Shown piece by piece: positions 8,009-16,892 of a DNA stretch of 47,514 bases; position 1 is the first letter of the stretch, and each line of letters begins with the position of its first letter. The DNA lies in the NCBI GenBank assembly GCA_964388955.1, contig CAYMCO010000040.1, positions 1 through 47,514 on the forward strand. Reading direction: 5' to 3'. This DNA is from CAYMCO01 sp964388955 (GTDB taxonomy: Bacteria > Chloroflexota > Anaerolineae > Anaerolineales > E44-bin32). Both the position numbers and the translations under genes were made by a program. The notes under the pieces are model-generated. The model was not told the DNA's origin. It did not search any database and saw only the letters and a list, made by a program, of their open reading frames with translations.

Positions 8009-9253
8009 ATGATAGCACGCATCAAGAGCCTTTCGAAGCGCACACGAGGCGAACTGGCCGTCGTTCTCGGCCTGACGACGACTACCTTCATCGCCCTCTC
8101 CGGCCTATCCCCGATACTGCCCCTGTACCTCGACAGCCTCGGAGTCGACCCACAGCTCATTGGTCTGATGTTCGCCGTGATGAGCCTGGCATTCGCAGCC
8201 GGGGAGATCTCATGGGGTTGGGTCATCGACCGATCCGACCCCCGGATCGCCCTCTTGGCGGGCACGTTCCTATACGCGTTGGCCATCACCTCATTTCTGT
8301 TCTTTCAAGGGACAGCCTGGTTCTTCTTCAGTTTCTTTCTGCTCGGACTGTTGTGCGGCCCCGGATTCGTGATGGGGCGCTGGTACATGGGTGTGCGGGC
8401 GCCGAGGTCAGAGAAGGCGCTCTCCATGGCCATCCTGACCGCAACCATCGCCGGGGCCTCGAGCATCGGCGGCTTTGCTGGCGGGCTGCTGGCGGGCCAG
8501 TGGGGCTACCTGCCCGCCTTGGGGGCGATGGCCCTGGTGCCTCTGATCGGCGGGGTGGTGGTTCTCACGCGGCTGCGGGACCTCCATTTTCAACTCGCAG
8601 TGCCATCTTCATCCCCGGATGAAAGCTTGCCCGCCCCCGACAACGCCCAAATCCCATGGCGGATCCAGGTTGCGATCGCGATCGGATTGATATCCGCGAG
8701 CCAGACCGTGACCTTCGGCGTCAACAGTGCCTTCATGGCGTTGTTCGCCACTCAAGTCATGGGCACGAATTCCCGCGGCGTCGGGCTGCTCTTCGGGATG
8801 CAGGGGCTGATCCGATTCCTCGTGGCCATTCCCATCGGTAGGATGGCTGACCGCAGGGGGAAGCGTTATTTCGCCTCGCTCGGTTTGGCGGGCATGGCTC
8901 TCTCATTCTCCGGAGCGGCGTTTGCCCCAACCTATGGCTGGCTGCTGGTGGCGATCTCCGGGCATGCATTGTTCGGCGCCATGCTGATGTCAATGAACAC
9001 CGCTATGCTCTCGGAACGGGTTCCCCAGAACAAGCAGGGTCTGGCGATGGGGATTCTGGGGCTGTCCGAGGATTGCGGGATGGTGGTGGGCTCGTCTGCC
9101 GGAGGGCTGTTCTGGGACGGGTTCGGCCCGCACAGCGTTTTCATATTTGGCGGAGCTGTCCTGTTCCTTGGGCTGGCTCTTTGGGGCATAGTGCTTCGGA
9201 GCGGCATGATGGGGCAGGACTTCCGGGCGCCGCCGATATCGGAATCCCCTTGA
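8009..9253 (+). CDS. MFS transporter, drug-exporter type
   Basis: A 414-residue major facilitator superfamily protein with twelve predicted membrane helices and a central cytoplasmic loop (about residues 190-215). The first cytoplasmic loop has the diagnostic GEISWGWVIDRSDPR motif after helix 2. The equivalent loop of the second half reads IGRMADRRGKRYF. Helix 5 contains GGFAGGLLAGQWG, similar to the motif C seen in exporters of the DHA1 type. Efflux of a small molecule is therefore the most likely role; the substrate is unknown. No good ribosome-binding site precedes the ATG at 8009. Divergent from the aminotransferase. Confidence 0.85.
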   Translation: MIARIKSLSKRTRGELAVVLGLTTTTFIALSGLSPILPLYLDSLGVDPQLIGLMFAVMSLAFAAGEISWGWVIDRSDPRIALLAGTFLYALAITSFLFFQGTAWFFFSFFLLGLLCGPGFVMGRWYMGVRAPRSEKALSMAILTATIAGASSIGGFAGGLLAGQWGYLPALGAMALVPLIGGVVVLTRLRDLHFQLAVPSSSPDESLPAPDNAQIPWRIQVAIAIGLISASQTVTFGVNSAFMALFATQVMGTNSRGVGLLFGMQGLIRFLVAIPIGRMADRRGKRYFASLGLAGMALSFSGAAFAPTYGWLLVAISGHALFGAMLMSMNTAMLSERVPQNKQGLAMGILGLSEDCGMVVGSSAGGLFWDGFGPHSVFIFGGAVLFLGLALWGIVLRSGMMGQDFRAPPISESP

Positions 9254-9344
9254 GGGGTGCCTGCGATCCCTGGTCCCTGACGCGGAGATGATCCCCTGCC
9301 GGGAATAGGCGCCCCCCCGATGTGGGATGGTTCCAACCCCGGCG

Positions 9345-10067
9345 TCAGCCGCCCTTCCAACTCTGGGTAGGGGAGGGGCGCTGGCCACCCAGCAGATCGC
9401 GGATCCTAGAGCGGAATTCGCGCGCGCCGCCTTGGGCCGGGTGACGCACGGGTTGGTTGGGAACGCCGAGCGCGGCCAATTGACCCTCGGCGACTTTTCC
9501 CAAAGCGACATACTCACACTTTGGGAACAGATGGATGAACGCCCGAAGGGCCGGTAATCCCCTTTCCAACTCATCTCGGCTGGGCTTGCGGTTGCTCAGC
9601 AGCCCCACCTCCGGATCATGTGGGTGCCAGGCGAACACGTTCCACAACACCGCTCGCCGCGCGTCTGGCAACAGATTTACCAACTCGCCCCACACGATCG
9701 TCGCGGTCGGCTCGGTGAACCCCCTCGGTTTGACCTCGGGTTTGCTTGTGCGCTCGGGCTTTAGGTCCCCCAGCACTTGTTCGGCTTTGACGCCTCTGCC
9801 TTCCTGAAATCCGAGCAGGATGCGCTCCGAGGTCATCGCGAGCCCGCTGAAATGTCCGCCCTGGTATCCCAGCGCCTCCCCCATGAGCGCGTATCGGGCT
9901 GCATCAATCCGCCTGCGCAAATACGCCTCCAGCTGCCGGCGGCGGATCTGGGGCGCGCGGGGGCCGATATCATGTTTGCGGTCGATCTGCCGCCACGGGT
10001 TAAACACATGTTCGAAATGGGGCTCTGAATACAGCATATTGGTGAGCGACCGGAGTCTCTCATTCAT
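9345..10067 (-). CDS. uracil-DNA glycosylase superfamily protein
   Basis: A 240-residue protein with the UDG-superfamily landmarks: a GEALGYQGGHFSGLAMTSE segment at about residues 62-80, comparable with the GEAPGYRGxxxTGxPFTSE pattern of a bacterial UDG subgroup; VLWNVFAWHPHDP in the middle; and VRHPAQGGAREFR near the C-terminus, matching the conserved HPAxGG loop. It should excise uracil or a related deaminated base from DNA. The proline of GEAPG is replaced by leucine. The 5' end overlaps the stop region of a decayed enolase-superfamily gene, and no ribosome-binding site is visible before the ATG. Expression may depend on readthrough from that remnant. Confidence 0.75.
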   Translation of the reverse strand: MNERLRSLTNMLYSEPHFEHVFNPWRQIDRKHDIGPRAPQIRRRQLEAYLRRRIDAARYALMGEALGYQGGHFSGLAMTSERILLGFQEGRGVKAEQVLGDLKPERTSKPEVKPRGFTEPTATIVWGELVNLLPDARRAVLWNVFAWHPHDPEVGLLSNRKPSRDELERGLPALRAFIHLFPKCEYVALGKVAEGQLAALGVPNQPVRHPAQGGAREFRSRIRDLLGGQRPSPTQSWKGG

Positions 10068-10386
10068 AGGCCGGAGGGAAGGTCAGACCGTGCGGGCTAA
10101 TAGCCTTCACCCCTTCCTCCGGATCTGCCCCGCCTTTGATCTTGGAGATCCGGAAGCCCGCCCCGGCTCGCGCGTGGGCCATGTCGAGTGTCTCTTTCAA
10201 TGGGGCAATGGGGAGGGTGATCGAGGTGGGTAGGCCCGCCCGGTATCCGCCGAGCAAACGATGAACCGGAAGCCCGGTCCCAAGCAGGTCGTGAAAGGCG
10301 AGGCCGAAGGCGCAGAGCGCCGACGGAGCGTCCTCCGCCAAAGGCATGAAGCTGGCCAGGGAGAATTCGATATTCGTGATCTGCAT
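10060..10386 (-). pseudogene. remnant of an enolase-superfamily (dipeptide epimerase-like) gene
   Basis: The 108-residue frame starts like a muconate-lactonizing/dipeptide-epimerase enzyme (MQITNIEFSL), then jumps directly to the segment that normally begins near residue 100 (ALCAFGLAFHDLLG, then LPVHRLLGGY and LPTSITL). It continues to FRISKIKGGADPEEGV and stops. The part normally between residues 12 and about 90 is missing, as is the whole catalytic C-terminal barrel after the first KxK-like lysine strand. Both an internal deletion and a 3' truncation are therefore needed to explain it, and it cannot fold as an active enzyme. The stop overlaps the uracil-DNA glycosylase start. Confidence 0.75.
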
Positions 10387-10576
10387 TCACTCATTGCCTC
10401 CGGGGATTTGTGGATCGATTATATCCACGCCGCGTGCGCAATGCGATTTGCGGCAGCTGAATAGGCACTCCGCAGCCGCTGGGGAAGAGTAGACGGGCGG
10501 ATCCGGGAGCATCGTGAATAAAAGGTGAACGCCGTCCGGTGGTTTGGCGAATTATGTCCTTAGACCCTGATATACA

Positions 10577-12742
10577 ATGAATATGGCAGTCACTTCTTCG
10601 ATAAGGGGCTCCGGCATGCGTGAAATCTTCTATCCCTCATCCGTGGCGGTGATCGGTGTGTCCTCCCGCCCGGATAACCTCGGCCGGAACATCGTCGCGA
10701 ACATGATCGAATTCGGGTTCGAGGGAATTGTGTATGCGGTTGGACCTCGCGGCGGGGTTGTAGAGACAAGACGCGTCTACCGATCCGTGGCCGATATCCC
10801 CGACCATGTCGACCTGGCGGTCATCTTGACCCCCGCGGAAACCGTGCCGGGAATTCTGGCGGAGTGCGGGCAGAAGGGGATCCACTGGGCGATCGTCGAA
10901 ACGGCTGGATTTCGTGAATATGGCGAAAAGGGGCGAGAGTTGGAAGAAGAGATGCTGGATGTCGCCAAGGAATTCGGCATTGGCTTCATCGGACCCAACT
11001 GCATCGGAGCCGTTAACATGGAGAACGGCCTGTGCGTCCCCTTTCCTCGTCTGAAACGCTTCGTGAAGCGGGGGGAGGTTTCCATCATCACGCAAAGCGG
11101 CGGAGTGGGGATGAGCGCGTTGAACTTGCTGGCGAACGAGGGGGTAGGGTTGAACAAGTTCGTCTCCATCGGCAACATGCTGGATATCCGGGCTGAAGAC
11201 CTGCTCGAATACCTGATCGATGATGAGGGCACCCGGCTGATCTTCATCTACTTGGAGACAATCACCGACGGCCGTCGCCTCATGCACCTCGCCCGTAGGT
11301 CGAGCAAGCCTATCCTCACCTTCAAAGCCAATATCGGCCGGTTGGGGAAAGGAATCGCGGCCTCACACACCGCTTCCCTGTCAAGCGATGACAAAGTGGT
11401 GCAGGCTGCCTTCGATCAGGCGGGTATCCTGCGGATTCATGATTCGACCAGCCTGGGAAACAGCCTGAAGATCCTGGAGCTCCCGCCCATGCGCGGCAGG
11501 AATCTGGCCATCATCTCCCGCTCCGGCGGGCATGCCGTGATCGCCGCCGACGCATGCGAGCTGGCCGGCTTCAATCTGGCCAAACTGCCCGAGGCGTTTC
11601 TGGATGAGATCGAATCCCATTTCCGCGCCTCCGTCATACGGCTTACAAACCCGCTCGACCTGGGAGACCTATTCGATCTCGATGTGTATGCCCAGATTGT
11701 CGAGCGCACCCTCCAGCTCAGGGATGTGGATGGCGTGGTGTTCCTGCACACCTCGATATCCGAAACGGAGCATCAGGCGAGTCGGGAGTTGGTGGAGCGG
11801 ATCATCGGCATGGTGGAACGCTATGACAAACCGGTTGCCTACTACGTATCAGCGGATACGCCCGAGGTCAACTATCTCAAACATCACTACAACTTTCCCA
11901 TATTCACTCAGATTGTCGAAACCATTCGGGCGTTGGAGATGAGCCGCCGACAGTGCTGCCAGTTTTCCAAGCCCATCGCCCAAGTCGAAGTTCCCGCCTT
12001 CGATGTCGAGAAAGCGGAAGTGGAGGCGCTGATCTCCCTGGCGAGGGCGGAAGGCCGGGATCTGCTGCTCTCGGAGGCAATGCGGGCGCTGAGGGGCTAC
12101 GGCATCCCCACCATCCGCAGCAAGCTTGCGGCTGATGTGGAACATGCGCGCGCAGCGGCCGAGGAGATTGGCTATCCAGTGGCAATAAAGGTCATTTCAG
12201 AGGCCATATCCCACAAATCGGATGTTGGGGGTGTGCAGTTGAATCTGCGGAACGGCCGGGCGCTTTCGGCCGCCTTCGAAGACATGATGGAGGGCATGCA
12301 GCAAGCCTACCCCGAGGTCGCTGTGGATGGCGTTCTGGTGCAGCCGATGGTGACCTCCGGGCGCGAGCTCATCATCGGGGGCCGTCAAGACCCCCAGTTT
12401 GGGCCGGTGGTCCTGCTGGGTATGGGAGGGGTGTTCGTCGAGATCCTGAACCGGGTATCAGTGCGGGTCACGCCGATCACGCGTGCGGGCGCGATGGAGA
12501 TGATCCAGGAACTGCCCGGATCGCAGATCTTGACGGGAGCGCGCGGCGCGCCGCCATCGGATATCGACTCAATAGCCGACGCGCTGCTCCGGCTATCGCA
12601 GCTGCTGTGGGACTTCCCGGAGATTCAAGAGGTGGATGTCAACCCGCTCATGGTCTTCCACGGCAAAGAGGGCTGCCGGGCCTTGGACGCGCGAGTGATC
12701 CTGAGCCCGAACGGCCCCCGGGGTTCCCATCAGTCGGTCTAG
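10577..12742 (+). CDS. ADP-forming acyl-CoA synthetase, fused alpha-beta
   Basis: A 721-residue ADP-forming acetate/acyl-CoA ligase, which makes ATP from an acyl-CoA, or runs in reverse to activate an acid. Residues 14-140 form the CoA-binding Rossmann domain (FYPSSVAVIGVSSRPDNLG). Next is the succinyl-CoA-ligase-like domain, with GPNCIGAVN and the phospho-histidine in SRSGGHAV (His319). From about residue 470 comes the ATP-grasp domain with YPVAIKVISEAISHKSDVGG and EVDVNPL. There is no C-terminal GNAT domain, unlike the Pat-type acetyltransferases. The start is uncertain: ATG 10577 lies beside a TATACA that could be a -10, so ATG 10583 or 10616 (before REIFYP) may be used. Confidence 0.9.
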   Translation: MNMAVTSSIRGSGMREIFYPSSVAVIGVSSRPDNLGRNIVANMIEFGFEGIVYAVGPRGGVVETRRVYRSVADIPDHVDLAVILTPAETVPGILAECGQKGIHWAIVETAGFREYGEKGRELEEEMLDVAKEFGIGFIGPNCIGAVNMENGLCVPFPRLKRFVKRGEVSIITQSGGVGMSALNLLANEGVGLNKFVSIGNMLDIRAEDLLEYLIDDEGTRLIFIYLETITDGRRLMHLARRSSKPILTFKANIGRLGKGIAASHTASLSSDDKVVQAAFDQAGILRIHDSTSLGNSLKILELPPMRGRNLAIISRSGGHAVIAADACELAGFNLAKLPEAFLDEIESHFRASVIRLTNPLDLGDLFDLDVYAQIVERTLQLRDVDGVVFLHTSISETEHQASRELVERIIGMVERYDKPVAYYVSADTPEVNYLKHHYNFPIFTQIVETIRALEMSRRQCCQFSKPIAQVEVPAFDVEKAEVEALISLARAEGRDLLLSEAMRALRGYGIPTIRSKLAADVEHARAAAEEIGYPVAIKVISEAISHKSDVGGVQLNLRNGRALSAAFEDMMEGMQQAYPEVAVDGVLVQPMVTSGRELIIGGRQDPQFGPVVLLGMGGVFVEILNRVSVRVTPITRAGAMEMIQELPGSQILTGARGAPPSDIDSIADALLRLSQLLWDFPEIQEVDVNPLMVFHGKEGCRALDARVILSPNGPRGSHQSV

Positions 12743-12760
12743 GCGAAGTCACTCCCTGCG

Positions 12761-13900
12761 CTACGGGCCGGTCACGATGATGTTGTCAAAGAGGACTTTG
12801 GAAGCCTCCGCCTCGAACGAAGTGGTCGTCAGGGCGATGTCCCCTGACTGAAAAGTGTCATCCCACGCTTCCGCCAACAGCGTGCCGTTGGCATACAGGG
12901 CGAAATGGTCCCCGTCGCAGATGGCGCCGATCTGATTGGTGCTGTTTCCCTGGAGGATCGCATCCGAAGCCGCCCAGTCGACAAGCGGGAGGAAGGACCC
13001 TGCCGTATCAACGAGCATGATGGAGTAGAATCCGTCTCCGCTGATGCGCAACAGGTACCCCGTGCCTCCCTCACGGACGCGGCACATCACTCCATAGGCG
13101 TTGTTGTTATTTGCCGGGGCCTGCACCTGTGTGGCGTCGACTTGGATCTCGACGTTCTGGAATATGTCGTTCGCCAGCCCCCACATCATCTGGTCCTCCT
13201 GAGTCGAGATGGCGGCGTAGGCGCCTTCCTCGTACCCCACGCTTCCGGAGTCGTAAGCCCCGATTTCCCATCCCGAATTGGGATCTTCGAAGTCGTCTTG
13301 AAGCAAGACAACGCCTTGGCCTCCCACCGTGAAGCTCCCCGCGACCATCGACTCTCCATCGATCTGCAGCTCCCAGGTGTAGAGCCCGGATGAGATCGCC
13401 CCCGAATCCGAATATAGGTTGCTGATCCAGATATCTTCGCCCTCAGGGCCCAGATTCCATGTGGATTCGGCCTCCGCCGTCACCTGACCGTCCTGGGTCC
13501 AAACGGTCTTGAACGGGATTCCATCCTGCATCCCGGACCAGGCGCTGAAGGCGTACACCATGCTGATCCCGCCAGGAAACTGAGCCGCGACCTCCAATGG
13601 CCTCCCTGCGTCATCAATGGCCGAGGCAAAGTATGGGTCGAGGAAGTTGGGTAGGCTTGCGGCTGGTTGGGTCGGTGGCGCTGTCGTGGGCTCAATGATG
13701 GACTCTGGCTGCGGATTGAGCGTCGCCTGCACGGGTCCCGACTCCCCGGATGGAGCGCTGCTGGTCTCGGTTGCGTCCCCATCGCCGGGTTCCGACAGTC
13801 CCCCGGCCAATTGTTCCCCCAGGTGGCACGTGCAGGCGAGCGTCGCCAAAGCGATCGCTCCTACAGCGACGATCCAGCGTCCTTTGTTGGCATCGAGCAT
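12761..13900 (-). CDS. secreted lipoprotein with beta-sandwich C-terminus
   Basis: A 379-residue protein with an N-terminal signal anchor and a probable lipidated Cys23 (ALATLACTC; the lipobox is not ideal). A Ser/Thr/Pro-rich linker follows at about residues 30-85. Residues 85-195 look like an extracellular domain (SMVYAFSAWSGMQDG, YTWELQIDGESMVAGSF). Residues 200-379 form a concanavalin-like or LamG-like beta-sandwich (LLQDDFEDPNSGWE, FALYANGTLL, ALTTTSFE, VLFDNIIV), a fold used for sugar or surface binding. The ATG has GGAGAAAG upstream. It converges with the acyl-CoA synthetase, stops 18 bp apart. Location outside the membrane is well supported; the ligand is unknown. Confidence 0.75.
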   Translation of the reverse strand: MLDANKGRWIVAVGAIALATLACTCHLGEQLAGGLSEPGDGDATETSSAPSGESGPVQATLNPQPESIIEPTTAPPTQPAASLPNFLDPYFASAIDDAGRPLEVAAQFPGGISMVYAFSAWSGMQDGIPFKTVWTQDGQVTAEAESTWNLGPEGEDIWISNLYSDSGAISSGLYTWELQIDGESMVAGSFTVGGQGVVLLQDDFEDPNSGWEIGAYDSGSVGYEEGAYAAISTQEDQMMWGLANDIFQNVEIQVDATQVQAPANNNNAYGVMCRVREGGTGYLLRISGDGFYSIMLVDTAGSFLPLVDWAASDAILQGNSTNQIGAICDGDHFALYANGTLLAEAWDDTFQSGDIALTTTSFEAEASKVLFDNIIVTGP

Positions 13901-14470
13901 GCTCTATCTTTCTCCATCCACCCCGCATCTTGTCGTGTCTCTACGGCGGGCGAGCCGCCGGTCACTCCGCAATATTATGACAATTGGAGTGCTGGGATAT
14001 CCATGACGCAGGTAACATCAGGATGCCCGGCCCATATTTCATCCGGTGAGAGGGAGCGCCACGTTGCCGGGTCGGTATCGTCATCCCCGTGGTAGCTACT
14101 TTGGCGCGCGAAGCCTGGGGGCGATAATCCTGGAGAACAAGCTGTATCAGAACGGCGCCTCACCTCCTGCACATCAAATCTGGATGCAAGCGCAGTTTGA
14201 GGCGCTCTTCAACCCGCATGATCTCGATTGGCGGGGGAATGGGCTTGCGGATGGGCCGAGGGTGCCCGAGGGGTCCTCCGTCCGGAAGGGTTAATACACG
14301 GACCCCAACCTGTGGGCTGGAGCGCGGCCACCAGCGAGGCCGGTGAGGGCGCAGGCGCGGGTCGGTCGTTGACGCTATAGGCGATCGCGAGGGGATCGTT
14401 GGCATGGGACCCGCGGGAGAAGGGCAAGGCTCTTGACAAAAAGCGTGCTGGCATCCCTCAGAGATGGGGC
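13901..14470. other. intergenic stretch without a supported gene
   Basis: 570 bases between two minus-strand genes. The open frames here (for example 14046-14294 on the plus strand) lack family motifs and good ribosome-binding sites. A short hairpin, GGCGG/CCGCC, lies at about 13945-13960, just upstream of the lipoprotein gene. I see no clear promoter and no repeat shared with other spacers of the window. Confidence 0.45.
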
Positions 14471-15319
14471 CTATTCCATGCCTGAGGGTTTCAGCACATC
14501 GTAAATAATGAATAGCTGGCCGGCCCCCTCCAGCGCGTGCGGATCCAGGTACAGCTCCCGCAGCGCGGTCTCTCTGGGCGGTTCCAATCGGCCTCCGTCG
14601 ACGATGCTCGCGAATGGTTTTCCGCCCAAGAGCCTCTGGGCGGTGGTCAAGTAAAGACGATCAACCCGGTTTGCGCTCAGCAGCATATGCAGAATCTTCG
14701 GCCCGGCCGAGGAATAGATCGTGCGGTATCCCCAATCCTTGAGGCCCCGGATCATGCGGGCTCCCTCGACCCTTTCCAACCCGGCGATCATCACTTTGTC
14801 CGTCTTTTCGTGGATGGCACCGAGAAGCTTTCGGTCCGCACTTTCCGATGTGACCACAATCAAGCTGCGTCCGTGCTGGAATAGCGCCTCGGGGAGGGGG
14901 AAATCGAGGCTGTTGCTGATCACCGCGATGTCGGGGTACGGGGATAGGCCACGGTCGGTGCGCCAGTCCTTCAGATCCTCCAGGTTGGGGTCATCGTATA
15001 CTCGCAGGATTTCCTGAGCCCGCCCATCCGCGTAGTCGCGCAAGTAGCGGCCGGAGCTGATCACGATATCGGCCTGCACAGCGAGTTCCTGGAAAAGCCG
15101 CCAGTCGCGGTCGTTGGCGGTTTGCTTGGGGATCATCAGGCCGTGGCCGGAGGGGTCTGCCACGGCGATGCGCCCATCGAGGCTGCTGATGAAATTCGCA
15201 TAGACAAAAGGTTCGTCGCCCGGGGCACGGATGGATCGCAGATCTTGGTTGAGGTACAGGCCGTTCAGTTCCATTTGCTGGACGGGCGTCGGGTACAGCC
15301 TTTGGATGGACTTCTGCAT
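14471..15319 (-). CDS. RibD C-terminal domain (reductase) protein
   Basis: A 282-residue protein with the dihydrofolate-reductase-like fold of the RibD C-terminal domain. It shows FVYANFISSLDGRIA near residue 40, the NADPH-binding region ADIVISSGRYLRDY, the IVVTSE strand, and the YSSAGPKILHMLLSANRVDRLYLT segment near residue 200. These enzymes reduce pyrimidine or pterin intermediates with NADPH. No deaminase domain and no other riboflavin gene is present, so it may be a stand-alone reductase of unknown substrate. The ATG at 15319 has GGGAG 6 bases upstream; the frame is open further to 15355 but without a better site. Confidence 0.82.
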   Translation of the reverse strand: MQKSIQRLYPTPVQQMELNGLYLNQDLRSIRAPGDEPFVYANFISSLDGRIAVADPSGHGLMIPKQTANDRDWRLFQELAVQADIVISSGRYLRDYADGRAQEILRVYDDPNLEDLKDWRTDRGLSPYPDIAVISNSLDFPLPEALFQHGRSLIVVTSESADRKLLGAIHEKTDKVMIAGLERVEGARMIRGLKDWGYRTIYSSAGPKILHMLLSANRVDRLYLTTAQRLLGGKPFASIVDGGRLEPPRETALRELYLDPHALEGAGQLFIIYDVLKPSGME

Positions 15320-15548
15320 TTCACGCTCCCTGCCGAATGTCGCACGCCTATGCAATGCACCGGCCGTCCGTGGGGATCGCGCCGGGCCCCAATGGTCGGC
15401 TCAGAGCTGGTTCCTGGTTTCAGGTGTGAATTGGATCTTACTGCTCCATTATGCCATAGGATCGATGCAAGGGCCGATTCACTTATGGATTCCAAACCGG
15501 TGCCTATGTCGGCGGGCACGCCCTCATGCACTCGTTCCGCTGTGGAGT

Positions 15549-15566
15549 CCATTGGCTTGCCAATGG
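15549..15566. repeat. perfect inverted repeat, 8-bp arms
   Basis: CCATTGGC (15549-15556), TT, GCCAATGG (15559-15566). The tight two-base centre suits a protein-binding palindrome better than an RNA hairpin. Position: about 230 bp upstream of the RibD-like start on the minus strand. Confidence 0.55.
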
Positions 15567-15697
15567 CCGAGGCGAAGCCGAGGAGTACGGAAGGGCGCCG
15601 CGGTGTTCCCGCACTGGTGCACCAATCCCGTTCGCTGCGCTCGCGGCCAGGGGGAAGCTGCCGGACTCCATCACCTGCGGACCGCAGATGGAGCTCC

Positions 15698-15725
15698 GCA
15701 TGCCAGGCACCGTCTGCTGGCATGC
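15698..15725 (-). terminator. hairpin downstream of redox operon
   Basis: GCATGCCAG (15698-15706) and CTGGCATGC (15717-15725) form a perfect 9-bp stem with a 10-base loop, about 80 bases past the glutaredoxin stop in the direction of transcription. There is no U-tract, so a simple intrinsic terminator is not proven; it may protect the 3' end or act with Rho. Confidence 0.4.
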
Positions 15726-15803
15726 CAGCAAGACGCGGGCCACCAAGCCCAACCGACATCTGCTTCCAGCTTAACGCCGATAGGTCCCAGCCCGGGCTAA
15801 ACG

Positions 15804-16103
15804 CTACATCAGCCCATGCCCGGCCAGACTGCGCTTTAGCTCGGCGACACTTGGCTCAACCAGAATATCGCCGCCGATCTGCAGGGTTGGGTGGCTGAAG
15901 TCGCCGCCGGTCCACCAGGCTACCCGGCTGGCCGCCTCTGGATCCCGTTCCATATCGCGGTACCGGTAGGGGATGCCCAGGCGGTCCAAGTATCGCCGCA
16001 CCATTTGGGTCGATGCGCACCAGGTCGTGCCGTAGACCGTCACGGTCGGTGCTGAAGCCGGGGCCTTGGCCCCTCCACCGATCCACCTATTCGGGGATGC
16101 CAT
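15804..16103 (-). CDS. monothiol glutaredoxin/mycoredoxin-like protein
   Basis: A 99-residue glutaredoxin-fold protein. After a short N-terminal tail it has VTVYGTTWCASTQMVRRYLD: the active site is Cys-Ala-Ser-Thr, so the second cysteine of the usual CxxC is a threonine. YRYRDMERDPEA and FSHPTLQIGGD (cis-Pro loop followed by GG) complete the fold. A one-cysteine site suits reduction of mixed disulfides, as in mycoredoxins, or a non-enzymatic role. Its ATG lies inside the end of the peroxiredoxin gene (17-bp overlap), so it is the last gene of the thioredoxin-peroxiredoxin operon and probably recycles that 1-Cys peroxiredoxin. Confidence 0.78.
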   Translation of the reverse strand: MASPNRWIGGGAKAPASAPTVTVYGTTWCASTQMVRRYLDRLGIPYRYRDMERDPEAASRVAWWTGGDFSHPTLQIGGDILVEPSVAELKRSLAGHGLM

Positions 16104-16842
16104 GACTTCCCTCCCCCTCCGCCGCGCCCACGGATTGAGAATGGGTAATCCGATCCAGGTCCTCGAAGAGCTGATAGATGTCGGGGATGTGATCCAGTTG
16201 CTCGGAGACCAGCTTCTGGCGGATGATCCCCTCGCCGTCGATGATGTAGAGCGCCCGCTCTGCGAAACCATCCGATTCTCGATACACCCCATATCGCGCG
16301 GCGATTTCGCCCTTGGGATGGAAATCAGCCAGGAGTGGGAAGGACAGCCCGCGGACCGCTGCCCAAGCACCATGGCTGTAGATGCTGTCGACGGAGATGG
16401 CCACCAATTTGACACCGCGGTGCTCGAATTCCTCCAGCTCGCTCTGATAGAGACTGAGCTGATCGCTGCATGCCGGGCTCCAATCCAGCGGATAGAACAC
16501 CAACAGCACGACCTGGCCGCGATATTCGGAGAGCGAAATCCTCGTTCCGTTTGCGTCCGGAAGGGAAAACTCCGGAGCGGTGGCCCCGATCTCCAGCCCC
16601 GAATTCTCGGCCCGTCCCTTCATCGGCGGGGCGCTCTTGTAAAGCGCGGCGATATCCTCTATCGTCACGGCTCGGTTGCTTTCCTCCCCGCCGTCTCCCT
16701 CGGGGCGCGAGCGACGGAACTCGTGGAGCATGGCATGCAGCACGGAAATGGCCTCCTTCTCCGGGGAATCTTCGATCTTGGTCTCCAAGGCGTTGAAGCG
16801 CTGTTCCAGTTCGGCCAAACGGTTTGATGTATTCTGCTTCAT
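16087..16842 (-). CDS. 1-Cys peroxiredoxin with N-terminal coiled coil
   Basis: A 251-residue thiol peroxidase. Residues 1-75 are a charged helical extension (ELEQRFNALETKIEDS), which is unusual for the family. Residues 83-235 form an AhpC/TSA-type peroxiredoxin. The active site is FYPLDWSPACSDQ, with Pro118, Ser122 and peroxidatic Cys125 in the PxxxSxxC pattern. No other cysteine is present, so it is a 1-Cys enzyme that needs an external thiol; the adjacent thioredoxin and glutaredoxin are obvious candidates. ATG 16842 has AGAGGAAG upstream; the frame runs to 16956, but that extension overlaps the thioredoxin gene. The N-terminal extension may drive oligomerisation. Confidence 0.85.
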   Translation of the reverse strand: MKQNTSNRLAELEQRFNALETKIEDSPEKEAISVLHAMLHEFRRSRPEGDGGEESNRAVTIEDIAALYKSAPPMKGRAENSGLEIGATAPEFSLPDANGTRISLSEYRGQVVLLVFYPLDWSPACSDQLSLYQSELEEFEHRGVKLVAISVDSIYSHGAWAAVRGLSFPLLADFHPKGEIAARYGVYRESDGFAERALYIIDGEGIIRQKLVSEQLDHIPDIYQLFEDLDRITHSQSVGAAEGEGSHGIPE

Positions 16843-16892
16843 TTCAGCTTCCTCTACATGGATATGCTCTAGATTGACATGCTGATCGCTTC

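Larger units (their letters stand above)
15320..15803. other. gene-free spacer rich in palindromes
   Basis: 484 bases between the RibD-like gene and the end of the redox operon. Open frames cover it on both strands but look like shadows. It holds several perfect inverted repeats, two of which are listed separately. A TGGTGCACCA and a CTGCGG/CCGCAG pair are also present. The spacer must contain the end of the redox transcript and the promoter of the RibD-like gene. Confidence 0.5.

Noticed and set aside
14046..14294. 82-residue open frame in the spacer after the lipoprotein gene
   Set aside because: No ribosome-binding site and no family motif.
15265..15759. 164-residue minus-strand frame between RibD-like and glutaredoxin genes
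   Set aside because: Overlaps the RibD-like start in another frame, is interrupted by palindromes and lacks a ribosome-binding site.
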